In this document: in pieces, positions 18,858-28,063 of the stretch | Layout of the letters: each line of letters opens with the position of its first letter | Position numbering within the stretch: position 1 is the first letter of the stretch | Assembly: GCF_010731715.1 (NCBI RefSeq) | Contig: NZ_AP022587.1 | Span: forward strand, 2,976,001 to 3,040,000 | Origin: Mycobacterium stomatepiae | Lineage (GTDB): Bacteria > Actinomycetota > Actinomycetes > Mycobacteriales > Mycobacteriaceae | DNA: 64,000 bases | Direction of reading: 5' to 3' | The notes under the pieces: generated by a model | What the model saw: only the letters and a program-made list of their open reading frames with translations | What the model was told of the DNA's origin: nothing | Databases searched by the model: none | Made by a program: the position numbers and the translations under genes

Positions 18858-20063
18858 CTAGACGGGGCTTTCGTTACACGGCCGCGCCGGCGGTTGCTGG
18901 GGCGGGCGTAGCGACAGGGTCAGCGGCACCGGTTGGCGCACTTTCTGTCCGCGAGAGTGGTCGGCACGCGGGCGCGGCGTCTGCCGGTCGCGGGCCAGGG
19001 CCGACGCACTGTGCCCTTGGACGCATTCGGGATCCGGCCCGTCCATCGGCAGGCCGGTAAAGAATTTGGCCGCCATGCAGCCGCCACGGCAGCTGTCGTA
19101 ATGCCCGCAACTGCCGCAGGCGCCCGCTGATTGCGGCTCGCGCAGCTCGCGGAAGAGCGGGGCATTCCTCCAGACATTGGCGAATCCGACCCCAAAACCG
19201 GTGTCCGTCAACACGTTTCCGGCCAGGAAGCGGTCGTGGATGGCGAACGGACAGGCGTAGACATCGCCCACCGGATCGATCAGGCACACCACCCGGCCGG
19301 CTCCACACATGTTCAGGCCCGACAGCGCGCCGGCGGAGCCGAGCGGCGCCAGATGGAAGAAGGAGTCGCCGGTGAGCACCCGGTCTCCCTTGGCAACCAA
19401 CCAGTCGTAGAGCTGGACCTGCTGGGCCGCGGTCGGGTGCAGGTCTTCCCACACGTCCGCGCCGCGCCCGGACGGCCGCAACCGGGTGATCCGCAGCGTC
19501 GCGCCGTAACGGGTTGCCAGAGCGGCGAATTCGTCGAGTTGGTCGACGTTGTGCCGGGTGACCACGACGGAGATCTTGGCGTCTTTGAATCCGGCCGCGG
19601 CCAGATTCTCCAGTGCACGCACCGCCATCGCGAACGACCCCGGACCGCGGACCGCGTCGTTGACCTCGGCGGTGGCGCCGTCCAGCGAGATCTGCACATC
19701 CACGTAATCGCTGGCCGCCAGTCGCGCGGCGACCTGCGGCGTGATCCGGACCCCGTTGGTCGAGAACTTAACACCGACATGGTGGGCGGTGGCGTAGTCG
19801 ACTAGCTCCCAAAAGTCCTGGCGCACAGTGGGTTCCCCGCCACCGATGTTGACGTAGAACACCTGCATGCGTTCCAGCTCATCGATGATGTCCATGCACT
19901 GGCGGGTGGACAGCTCGCGCGGATCGCGCTTGCCCGACGAGGAAAGGCAGTGCACGCAGGCCAGGTTGCAGGCGTAGGTGAGCTCCCACGTCAGGCAGAT
20001 GGGTGCGTCTAGCCCGTGTTCGAATTGCTCAATGAGCCGGGGTACGGGGGCGGCTGTTGTCAT
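18858..20063 (-). CDS. mftC: MftC, radical SAM mycofactocin maturase
   Basis: This 401-aa radical SAM enzyme has the [4Fe-4S]-SAM motif CNLACVHC near residue 32, after LTWELTYA. NIGGGEPTVRQDF is the SAM-binding GGE region. Extra clusters in the SPASM-like C terminus are coordinated by CGAGRVVCLIDPVGDVYACP and CGSCGHYDSCRGGC. MftC decarboxylates the C-terminal tyrosine of MftA and crosslinks it to valine, with MftB presenting the peptide. The ATG at 20063 overlaps the mftB stop (ATGA). The last 45 residues are polar and proline/arginine-rich. A longer open frame upstream is not used, because mftB occupies it in another frame. Confidence 0.97.
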   Translation of the reverse strand: MTTAAPVPRLIEQFEHGLDAPICLTWELTYACNLACVHCLSSSGKRDPRELSTRQCMDIIDELERMQVFYVNIGGGEPTVRQDFWELVDYATAHHVGVKFSTNGVRITPQVAARLAASDYVDVQISLDGATAEVNDAVRGPGSFAMAVRALENLAAAGFKDAKISVVVTRHNVDQLDEFAALATRYGATLRITRLRPSGRGADVWEDLHPTAAQQVQLYDWLVAKGDRVLTGDSFFHLAPLGSAGALSGLNMCGAGRVVCLIDPVGDVYACPFAIHDRFLAGNVLTDTGFGVGFANVWRNAPLFRELREPQSAGACGSCGHYDSCRGGCMAAKFFTGLPMDGPDPECVQGHSASALARDRQTPRPRADHSRGQKVRQPVPLTLSLRPPQQPPARPCNESPV

Positions 20064-20371
20064 TGATGGTCCTCCTGGGGCACCAGCATGCGGGAATCGA
20101 TCAACACACCCAACGCGTGCAGGTATGGCCCCTGCTCGGAGTCGTCGACCCCCTCGGCCCGCAGGGCCGCCCGGACGTCGGGATGGTCGGCCAGCGATCG
20201 CACCACCGAGAGGATGGTGCGGTTCTTCAGAAAAGAAAGCTTGCGGGTGCCGAAGTGATAGAGCAGTGCGCCAAACGGTTCCGGTCGAACCGCGACCTGC
20301 GGGTGCAAGCGCCAACCGCGATCAGGGTCGAACCGGCCTTGGGCCGGTCGAGCCTGCGCGGATGCAGGCAC
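20060..20371 (-). CDS. mftB: MftB, peptide chaperone for mycofactocin precursor
   Basis: This 103-aa RRE-type peptide chaperone (PqqD-like) reads LHPQVAVRPEPFGALLYHFG and then TRKLSFLKNRTILSVVRSLA, highly typical for MftB. It binds MftA and delivers it to MftC. The start is the GTG at 20371, two bases after the mftA TGA (TGA-CC-GTG). It is the only start before the conserved region that does not run through mftA. The 3' end overlaps the mftC start by four bases. Confidence 0.93.
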   Translation of the reverse strand: MPASAQARPAQGRFDPDRGWRLHPQVAVRPEPFGALLYHFGTRKLSFLKNRTILSVVRSLADHPDVRAALRAEGVDDSEQGPYLHALGVLIDSRMLVPQEDHQ

Positions 20372-20373
20372 GG

Positions 20374-20463
20374 TCAGTAGACCCCGCACATTCCGTCGAT
20401 GGACACCTCTTCGACGAGGGTCTCGGTGACCAGCTCGGCCTCGGTTTCGATTTCGCGGTCCAT
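20374..20463 (-). CDS. mftA: MftA, mycofactocin precursor peptide
   Basis: This 29-aa ribosomal peptide opens [20 protein letters not shown] and ends SIDGMCGVY. The terminal IDGMCGVY is the invariant mycofactocin core; the last V-Y pair is converted to the redox cofactor. The ATG is at 20463, with GGAGAGG upstream. It is too short for many gene callers. Its acidic leader is the recognition part for MftB. It is divergent from mftR. Confidence 0.97.
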   Translation of the reverse strand: MDREIETEAELVTETLVEEVSIDGMCGVY

Positions 20464-20561
20464 ATGAATTGCCTCTCCTACGCTCTCGACAACGATGGTC
20501 GATCTTGCCACAATCGTGGTCAGAATATGGCATCGAGTGCCGAAATGGAAGGGCGGGTCTG
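20464..20561. promoter_or_regulatory. Divergent mftA/mftR control region
   Basis: These 98 bases separate the two divergent starts and must hold both promoters. A short palindrome CCAC-AATC-GTGG lies at 20508-20519 and a looser GACAACGATGGTC at 20488-20500; the two share ACGATgGTc/AATCGTGGTC-like cores. They are candidate sites for MftR, the TetR regulator encoded alongside (inference). Confidence 0.45.
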
Positions 20562-21152
20562 ATGCTTCCGCAGTCGCGAGTCGGCCGGCGCCGCTCGACG
20601 ACAACGGACCACATCACCGACGTCGCGATCGAGCTGTTTACCAAGCAGGGATTCGCCGAGGTGAGCGTCGACGATGTTGCGCAGGCCGCCGGGATCTCGC
20701 GGCGCACGCTGTTTCGCTACTACGCCTCCAAGAACGCCATCCTGTGGGGTGACTTCGACACCCATCTCGCACATCTGCGCGACCTGCTCGACAAGGTCGG
20801 ACCGCGAGTCCGGCTGGGTGGGGCGCTGCGAGCAGCGTTGCTGGCGTTCAACACCTTTGACGACTCTGAGACCGTCCAACACCGCCAGCGGATGCGCGTC
20901 ATCCTGGAGACCGCCGAACTGCAGGCGTATTCGATGACGATGTACGCCGGCTGGCGCGAGGTGATCGCCGAATTCGTCGCGCGGCGCAGCGGCGCCAAGA
21001 CGACCGACCTGCTGCCGCAGACCGTGGCATGGACGCTGCTCGGCGTCGCGCTGTCGGCCTACGAGCATTGGCTACGAGATGAATCCATCACGTTGCAGAC
21101 CGCGCTCGGCAAGGCCTTCGACGTCGTCGGTGCCGGGCTGGACAAGCTGTAA
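20562..21152 (+). CDS. mftR: MftR, TetR-family regulator of the mycofactocin cluster
   Basis: This 196-aa TetR protein has an N-terminal helix-turn-helix [20 protein letters not shown] followed by [10 protein letters not shown], the signature of MftR. The start ATG at 20562 follows GGAAGGGCGGG. It is divergent from mftA and is expected to repress the cluster until an effector (acyl-CoA is reported for homologues) binds. It is followed two bases later by the DUF2332 gene, so the pair is cotranscribed. Confidence 0.93.
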   Translation: MLPQSRVGRRRSTTTDHITDVAIELFTKQGFAEVSVDDVAQAAGISRRTLFRYYASKNAILWGDFDTHLAHLRDLLDKVGPRVRLGGALRAALLAFNTFDDSETVQHRQRMRVILETAELQAYSMTMYAGWREVIAEFVARRSGAKTTDLLPQTVAWTLLGVALSAYEHWLRDESITLQTALGKAFDVVGAGLDKL

Positions 21153-21154
21153 TT

Positions 21155-22207
21155 GTGAGCGCCAGCAGCGAGCACCTGCTGCACACCCTGCGCGCGCAGG
21201 GACGGTTCTGCGGCGCGTCGGGATCCGCGATGTACGACGAGCTGTTCGAGTTGGTGGCTTCCGACGTCGAAGCCGGTGGCATCTTCGCGGCGGTCCTGTC
21301 TGGGCACCAGGACGTCCCGTCGCGCGAGGCGGTGCCGCTGCGGCTGCTGGGCGGTTTGCACCGGTTGGTGCTCGACGGCCGGGCCGCAGCATTGCGCGCC
21401 TGGTATCCCAGCACCGGTGGCGCCTGGGATGCCGGCAGCGCGTGGCCCGAGATCAAGCTCGTCGCGCAGCGCCATGCCGAGTCGTTGCGCGCCGCGCTGG
21501 AACAGCCGCCGCAAACGAACGAGGTGGGCCGATCGGCCGCGCTGATCGGCGGCCTGCTGCGTATCAATCACGAAATCGAGCTGCCGATACGGCTTTTCGA
21601 GATCGGGTCGAGTGCCGGGTTGAACTTGCGGGCCGACGAGTATCACTACCGCTATGGCGGCGGGCAGTGGGGACCGATCGACTCGCCGGTGTTGATTGAC
21701 GACGCGTGGCAGGGTCGATTACCGCCGGCCGGCTCGGTGCGGATCACCGAGCGGCGAGGGTACGACATCGCCCCCGTCGATGTCACCGGCACCGACGGGG
21801 AGATGACCGCGCTGAGCTACGTCTGGCCCGACCAGTCCGCCCGCCTGGAGCGGCTGCGCGGCGCCATCGCGGTCGCCCGCAAGGTGCCGGCTCAGCTGGT
21901 ACGGCAGAGCGCCGACGCCGCGGTCGCCGGGCTGACCCTGGCCGACGGTGCGCTGACCGTGCTGTGGCATTCGATCACGTGGCAATACCTGTCGCGGGAC
22001 GAGCGCGCCGCCGTGCGCGCTCGCGTCAATTCGCTCGGCGAGCGTGCGAATTTCACCGCACCGTTCGCCCACCTCACGATGGAACCCGCGCGCGATGGCC
22101 CGGGCGGCCCGCTCAGGTTCCTGGTGCGCGTGCGTCGCTGGCCGGGCGGCAACGCCGTGGTTCTGGGTGAATGCCATCCGCACGGTCCACCCGTGAACTG
22201 GCAATAG
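21155..22207 (+). CDS. DUF2332 family protein of unknown function
   Basis: This 350-aa protein starts with GTG two bases after the mftR stop. It matches the actinobacterial DUF2332 family, with LFEIGSSAGLNLRADEYHY in the middle and VLWHSITWQYLSRDERAAV near the end. The EIGSSAGLNL stretch resembles a nucleotide or SAM-binding loop of methyltransferases, but no function is established. It corresponds in position to Rv0690c. Coupling to mftR suggests a link to the mycofactocin system (inference). Confidence 0.85.
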   Translation: MSASSEHLLHTLRAQGRFCGASGSAMYDELFELVASDVEAGGIFAAVLSGHQDVPSREAVPLRLLGGLHRLVLDGRAAALRAWYPSTGGAWDAGSAWPEIKLVAQRHAESLRAALEQPPQTNEVGRSAALIGGLLRINHEIELPIRLFEIGSSAGLNLRADEYHYRYGGGQWGPIDSPVLIDDAWQGRLPPAGSVRITERRGYDIAPVDVTGTDGEMTALSYVWPDQSARLERLRGAIAVARKVPAQLVRQSADAAVAGLTLADGALTVLWHSITWQYLSRDERAAVRARVNSLGERANFTAPFAHLTMEPARDGPGGPLRFLVRVRRWPGGNAVVLGECHPHGPPVNWQ

Positions 22208-22273
22208 GCGCAATCGGAAAAGTTTTCGCCCCCAACCCGTCGGAGTTTGCGCCGCCGCGGCGACGATAAGGGT

Positions 22274-22795
22274 ATGAGCGCCGAAACGGATCGCCAATCC
22301 GATGCTCGACGCGCGCTTTTGGCGCTCTACGACGAGGCGTTGCCCGTGGTGTACGGGTACTTCGCCCGACGCTGCGGCGATCGTGGCGCGGCGGAGGACC
22401 TCACGTCGGAGACCTTCCTCGCGGCGATGGACGTCGCGCGCCGGGTCGAGCCGCCGCCGGTCTCGATCCCCTGGCTGCTCGGCGTGGCCCGGCACAAACT
22501 GGCCGACCACTATCGGCGCGGTCAGGACCGGCTCAGCGTGCCGGTGGCCGAGCCGCCCGAACCCGTCGAGGCGGCCGACGACTGGGACGCCGAGTTGGAT
22601 CGCATGGTCGCCGAGGCCGTGCTGGCCCGGCTGACCGAGCAACACCGGGTGGTGCTGGTGCTGCGCTACATGGACGACTGCAGCGTCGGGGAATGCGCCG
22701 AGCTGATCGGACGCACCGTGCGCGCCACCGAAGCACTACTGGTCCGGGCACGGCGCGCATTCAAGAAGCACTATCCGGAGGGAGGCACGTCATGA
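22274..22795 (+). CDS. ECF-type RNA polymerase sigma factor
   Basis: The 173-aa protein has a region 2 with VVYGYFARRCGDRGAAEDLT and SETFLAA, a region 2.3-2.4-like IPWLLGVARHKLADHYRR, and a region 4 HTH with LTEQHRVVLVLRYMDDCSVG and ECAELIGRTVRATEALLVRA. It lacks a long C-terminal extension. The ATG is at 22274. Its stop overlaps the next start as ATGA, so it is translated together with the VOC protein, where an anti-sigma factor would normally be found. Confidence 0.93.
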   Translation: MSAETDRQSDARRALLALYDEALPVVYGYFARRCGDRGAAEDLTSETFLAAMDVARRVEPPPVSIPWLLGVARHKLADHYRRGQDRLSVPVAEPPEPVEAADDWDAELDRMVAEAVLARLTEQHRVVLVLRYMDDCSVGECAELIGRTVRATEALLVRARRAFKKHYPEGGTS

Positions 22796-24066
22796 CTCAG
22801 CGCGACCACAGCGACCCACTGCGCGTGCTGCACACCGATGACCTTCCGGTTCAACCCGATCCGGTATTTGCCGCGCGACTGCGCCGACAACTGGAATCCG
22901 CACTGTCGCTACCCGAAGGAGTTGTCATGAGCGGCACTACAACTGCCCTCGCAGAACTGGCCGAACCCGTTGCTCCGAACGCGCCGCGATCGGCCGCACT
23001 GCCCTACCTGAGCGTGGCGAACGCACGCGCCGCCATCGCCTGGTACGCCGGGGCGTTCGGCGCCGTCATCGTCGGCGATCCAACTGTCATGGACGACGGG
23101 CGGATTGGGCACGCCGAACTCGCGATCGATGATGGCGTGCTGTATCTGGCCGACGAATATCCGGAGCTCGGCCTGAAAGCACCTGTGACTAACGTCGTTT
23201 CGGTTAGCCTGATGCTGCATGTCGCCGATACCGACGCTGCCCTGCACCGAGCACGTGAACACGGAGCCACCGTCGAGCGAGAGATCTATGAAAATCACGG
23301 AACCCGCACCGCCACCATCGTCGACCCGTTCGGGCACCGTTGGATGCTGTCCGGGCCGAAGGCGTTGCGCATCAACACGATCCAGCACGGCGACATCGGA
23401 TACGTGTCGGTGTGGACCCCGGACGCCGATCGCGCGGCGGCCTTCTACGGACGCGTCCTGGGCTGGACCTACGATCCTGCGTCACACCAGGTGACGAATA
23501 CCGACCTACCGACCGGGATTCTCGCCACCGACGACGCCGCCACCCTGTTCTGCTGTTACGCCGTCGAGGACATCGAGGCTGCGCGCATCGCGATCGCCCA
23601 GGCGGGTGGCGTCCCGGGCGAAATCCGGGACACCGACTACGGCGTGCTACTGGACGCTACCGACCCCCAGGGTACGGCGTTCGCGGTTCACCAGCCGCTT
23701 GCCGGTCGAAAGCGCCCGGAAATCAACGGTTCCGGGCCCGGTGAACTGTCCTATGTCACCTACGAGGTGGCGGATGCGGCCGGGTTCCGCGAGTTCTATG
23801 GCCGAGTGCTGGGGTGGACTTTCGACCCGGGCCGCGTGACCGACGGCTGGCAGGTACTGGGGTCGCACCCGATGGCGGGCGCCGCCGGCGGCAGCGAGCG
23901 TCCCACCGCCGTGCCGATGTGGACGGTCGCCGATATCGAAGTGGCGGTCGCGCGGGTGCGCGAAGCCGGCGGCACCGTGCTGGCCGAGCCGGCGCGCCAG
24001 CCTTATGGCATCAGCGCCGAGTGCACCGACGACCAGGGCGCGCGGTTCTACCTTGGGCAGCTCTAG
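22792..24066 (+). CDS. Three-repeat VOC (glyoxalase-like) protein coupled to the ECF sigma gene
   Basis: This 424-aa protein has about 45 N-terminal residues, with VLHTDDLPVQPDPVFAARLR resembling the short helix often seen in sigma-associated partners. Three VOC-type domains follow: residues about 60-180 (LPYLSVANARAAIAWYAGAF), 190-300 (GYVSVWTPDADRAAAFYGRV) and 320-424 (SYVTYEVADAAGFREFYGRV). VOC domains carry out metal-dependent or binding functions; no substrate is evident. The four-base overlap with the sigma gene suggests it modulates that sigma factor. The 3' end overlaps the convergent dehydrogenase gene by four bases. Confidence 0.88.
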   Translation: MTQRDHSDPLRVLHTDDLPVQPDPVFAARLRRQLESALSLPEGVVMSGTTTALAELAEPVAPNAPRSAALPYLSVANARAAIAWYAGAFGAVIVGDPTVMDDGRIGHAELAIDDGVLYLADEYPELGLKAPVTNVVSVSLMLHVADTDAALHRAREHGATVEREIYENHGTRTATIVDPFGHRWMLSGPKALRINTIQHGDIGYVSVWTPDADRAAAFYGRVLGWTYDPASHQVTNTDLPTGILATDDAATLFCCYAVEDIEAARIAIAQAGGVPGEIRDTDYGVLLDATDPQGTAFAVHQPLAGRKRPEINGSGPGELSYVTYEVADAAGFREFYGRVLGWTFDPGRVTDGWQVLGSHPMAGAAGGSERPTAVPMWTVADIEVAVARVREAGGTVLAEPARQPYGISAECTDDQGARFYLGQL

Positions 24067-25049
24067 GTGCCCAGCGCCTCGGGGTTCGCGATCCGGATCG
24101 GCGTTCCGTCCAGCCAGGCGACCACGGCTTCGATGCTGTCCGAATAGAAAGCGGCCAGCATCTCGCGGGTGACGTACCCCAGGCGCGGGGAGAGCGTCAC
24201 ATTCGGCAGGCGGCGCAACGGATGGTCGGGCGCGGGCGGTTCGACTTCGTAGACGTCGAGTCCGGCGCCGGCGATACGCCCGGCCCGCAGCGCCGAGATC
24301 AGCGCCGTCTCGTCGACGATCGGGCCTCTGGAAGTGTTGATCAAGTAGGCGTGCGGTTTCATCAGGGCCAGCTCGGTTTCGCCGACCACGCCTCGCGTCC
24401 GTTCGGAGAGCACCAGGTGGATGGAGACCACATCGGAGGACGCGAACAGCGCCGCCTTCTCGACCCGGCGCGCACCGGCCGCCGTCGCGGCCTCCTCGGT
24501 CAGGTTCTGGCTCCACGCAACGACTTCCATGCCGAACACGCTTGCGTACTCGGCCATTCGCTTGCCGGTCCGGCCCAGCCCCAACAGCCCGAGGGTCTTG
24601 CCGGCCAGCGTCACACCGACGCTGCTCTGCCACCCGCCATCGCGCATCCGCCGGTGCTCTTCAGCCAGGTTGCGCACCGTCGCGATCAGCAGGCCCCATG
24701 CGAGTTCGGGGGTGGCGTCGCGGACCCCCCGGAATCGCGGATTGGCGAAATCCGAATGGGCGACCAGGACGCCGGATTCGCTGGCCGCGGCCATGTCGAG
24801 GTTCGGCAGGCTCATGCCCACGATCGTTATCAGTTTCAGGTTCGGTAGACGCTCGATCAGCGTGCGCGGCAACGCCATCCGTTCGCGCAGGGTGCAGATC
24901 ACGTCGAACGGCTGCAGCGCGGCTACCGCTTCCGCTTCGGAGAGATGCCGGTCGAAGACGGTGATCTCGGATCGGCTGCGCACCGGCGACCAGTCGGCGA
25001 GCTCGAGTGCCATACCGGCGTAGTCGTCGAGGATCGCCACCCGGGGCAT
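24063..25049 (-). CDS. D-isomer-specific 2-hydroxyacid dehydrogenase
   Basis: This 328-aa NAD(P)-dependent dehydrogenase has the Rossmann motif LGLLGLGRTGKRMAEYASVF near residue 155. The catalytic region has NTSRGPIVDETALISALRAG with the conserved R, and GAGLDVYEVEPP with the E. The usual His is replaced: the segment reads LPNVTLSPRLGYVTREM where most members have LPNVxxTPHxG, so the P-H pair is P-R here. This substitution is known in some actinobacterial members but should lower classical activity. It starts at the ATG at 25049, five bases after the reductase pseudogene. Confidence 0.88.
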   Translation of the reverse strand: MPRVAILDDYAGMALELADWSPVRSRSEITVFDRHLSEAEAVAALQPFDVICTLRERMALPRTLIERLPNLKLITIVGMSLPNLDMAAASESGVLVAHSDFANPRFRGVRDATPELAWGLLIATVRNLAEEHRRMRDGGWQSSVGVTLAGKTLGLLGLGRTGKRMAEYASVFGMEVVAWSQNLTEEAATAAGARRVEKAALFASSDVVSIHLVLSERTRGVVGETELALMKPHAYLINTSRGPIVDETALISALRAGRIAGAGLDVYEVEPPAPDHPLRRLPNVTLSPRLGYVTREMLAAFYSDSIEAVVAWLDGTPIRIANPEALGT

Positions 25050-25054
25050 GGGTG

Positions 25055-26227
25055 TCAGCCTAGCATCTCCGAAATCGGTGTTGCCGCAGCGATTTTGCCA
25101 CGGGCCTTCATAACTTTGCCCGGCAAACCGCCGCCCACCACGCCGACCACCACGCCGTCCCGCTCGTAGTAGGCCAGGAACTTTCGTCCGTCGTCCTCGA
25201 CGAGGTGCACGATGTCGGTGGCTTCCGGCTCCCCCAGGCACTGGATCTTGACGTCATACTGGTCGCTCCAGAAGTACGGCACGACCGTGATAGACGGCAC
25301 CTCCTGGCCTAGCATCGCGGGCACCACTACCCGGGCCTAGTCGGCCACGTTGCTCCAATGCTCCACGCGCGCTTGATGTCCCGTCGCATCACGCCACGAG
25401 GCGACATCTCCCAGCGCCCACACGTTGGGCACACTGGTGCGCCCTGCTTCGTCGCAGATGACACCGCTGTCGACGTCGACGCCGCTGCCTTCCAGCCATT
25501 CGGTGGCCGGTCGGGATCCGATCCCGACGACGACCAGATCGGCCGTCAGCTCGGTGCCGTCGGACAGCACCACCGTGTCGACCCGGCCGTCACCGCGCAC
25601 CGCGGCCACACCGATGCCGGTCCGCACATCGACGCCTTCGCCGCGATGCAGCCGCGACACCAGTTCGCCGATCTGTTCGCCGAGCACCGAAGCCAGCGGC
25701 GTCGGCTGCGGCTCCACCAGCACCACGTCGACCCCCAGGCTGCGCAGGCTGGCCGCGACCTCGCAGCCGATGAAGCCGGCGCCGACCACCACGGCGTGCT
25801 GCGCTTCCGACGCGTGCTCGCGCAGCGCCATGCTCTCGTCAAACGAGCGCAGCACCCGAATGCCCTCGAGATCCGGGAAGGCGGGAATGCGCCGCGGAAC
25901 CAACCCCGTCGCGATCACCAGCTCGTCGTAACCCAGCGAGGTTCCATCGGAAAGGGCCAGCGTCTGCGCGGCGGTGTCCAGACCGGTGGCCGCCGCACCG
26001 AGCCGCAGCGTGATGTTGTTCTCGTCGTAGAACTCACGCGGCTTGAGGGCGACGTCGTCGACCTCTTTGCGCAGCACTTCCTTGGACAGTGGCGGCCGAT
26101 CGTAGGGCAGATGGACCTCGTCGCTGACGATCGTGACGGGCCCGGTGTACTCCGACCGGCGCAATTGCTCGGACGTGCGGGCCGCGGCGAGCCCGCCCCC
26201 GACGATCACGATTCCTTTATTGCTCAC
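25055..26227 (-). pseudogene. FAD-dependent ferredoxin/rubredoxin reductase split by one stop codon
   Basis: The N-terminal part (26227 to 25340) has the FAD motif IVIVGGGLAAARTSEQLRRS, the NAD motif VVVGAGFIGCEVAASLRSLG and SVPNVWALGDVASW. It runs to RVEHWSNVAD and then meets TAG (25337-25339). Reading through, the same frame continues ARVVVPAMLGQEVPSITVVP and YFWSDQYDVKIQCLG to a normal end at 25055. Family members have Q at the stop position (NVADQA), so a single C-to-T change (CAG to TAG) explains the break. It corresponds to Rv0688. Without its C-terminal domain it is probably inactive, unless the base is an error. Confidence 0.9.
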
Positions 26228-26252
26228 GTGGAGTTCATAGCACGCGAGGCGA

Positions 26253-27107
<855 letters not shown>

Positions 27108-27158
27108 CTAGCAGCGAAACTGAAACGTGTTCTAAGTTGGTTCGAAGACTCGGCGAAC

Positions 27159-27968
27159 TCAGATCTCCGAGATGATCTGGCTCCGCCGCGCGCTGTACTC
27201 CTCGTCGGTCAACGCGCCACTGGCGCGCAACGTCTCGAGCTGTTGGAGTCGCTCGGCGATCGACGTCTGAGGGGCGGTCCCAACGGGCGCCCCCTGCGCC
27301 GCGGGCGCCTGCTGGGCCGCGCGCCGCACCACGGCTTGGATTTGCTCGCGCAGCCCCGGGTTTGACCGGATGTCGACCATCCGATTGAGCGGGACATTGT
27401 TGTCCTTGAGGATCTGCAGGATCTCCATCAGCGGACCCGCCTGCCCGCTCAGGTCGTAGGTCCTGTTGTCCTCGGCCACCGTGAACTGCGCCGGCACCAG
27501 CCCGTTGACCAAAGCGCTTCGCTCCCAGTCGATTTGGTATTCCTGCGTGGTGGGATCGAGCAGTACCACGAGTTTGCGCGCGGTCAGATTGCCCAACCTG
27601 GTGACGGTCACGATGACCCGGTCCTGACTGTCGAACGGTGTGAACCCCGGTCCGGAGATGTGCAGGTCGACCTTCACCAGCGGCTGGTCGTTGATCCGGG
27701 TCCCCGTCTCGGAGAGCCCGGTGATCTGCGCGAGCGCCAGCACCCCGTGCTGCTCCAGCAAAGCCGATTTCGCCGCCGACTTCGCTCCGTAGTTGGTCAG
27801 CGCGAGCGCGATGAGCACGTCGGCCACGGTGATCAGCAGGCCGACATAGAACATCCACTGCAGCACGTTGCCCAGGCCGAGAGTGAAGTAGACGACCAGG
27901 AAGATCGGCCCGACCAAACCACCGCACAGCAAAACCACCAACTGTGTCTTGAGATAGCGCGCCAACAC
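27159..27968 (-). CDS. Membrane protein with C-terminal SHOCT domain
   Basis: This 269-aa protein has two transmembrane segments near the N terminus (VVLLCGGLVGPIFLVVYFTL, then a second about residues 38-58). A soluble middle region follows, then an alanine/glutamine-rich linker and a C-terminal SHOCT motif, IAERLQQLETLRASGALTDE followed by EYSARRSQII. SHOCT domains occur at protein ends and may aid oligomerisation; the function of this family is unknown. The start is GTG at 27968. It corresponds to Rv0686. Confidence 0.88.
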   Translation of the reverse strand: MLARYLKTQLVVLLCGGLVGPIFLVVYFTLGLGNVLQWMFYVGLLITVADVLIALALTNYGAKSAAKSALLEQHGVLALAQITGLSETGTRINDQPLVKVDLHISGPGFTPFDSQDRVIVTVTRLGNLTARKLVVLLDPTTQEYQIDWERSALVNGLVPAQFTVAEDNRTYDLSGQAGPLMEILQILKDNNVPLNRMVDIRSNPGLREQIQAVVRRAAQQAPAAQGAPVGTAPQTSIAERLQQLETLRASGALTDEEYSARRSQIISEI

Positions 27969-28063
27969 GTGTTTCTCCTCGCCTCGCCGGGAAGTTCGTG
28001 TCAGATTAGCGCTGTCGCGGACGCCGTATCCATAGTCGGCGTCCAGCCATCAGCCCAGGCCAG

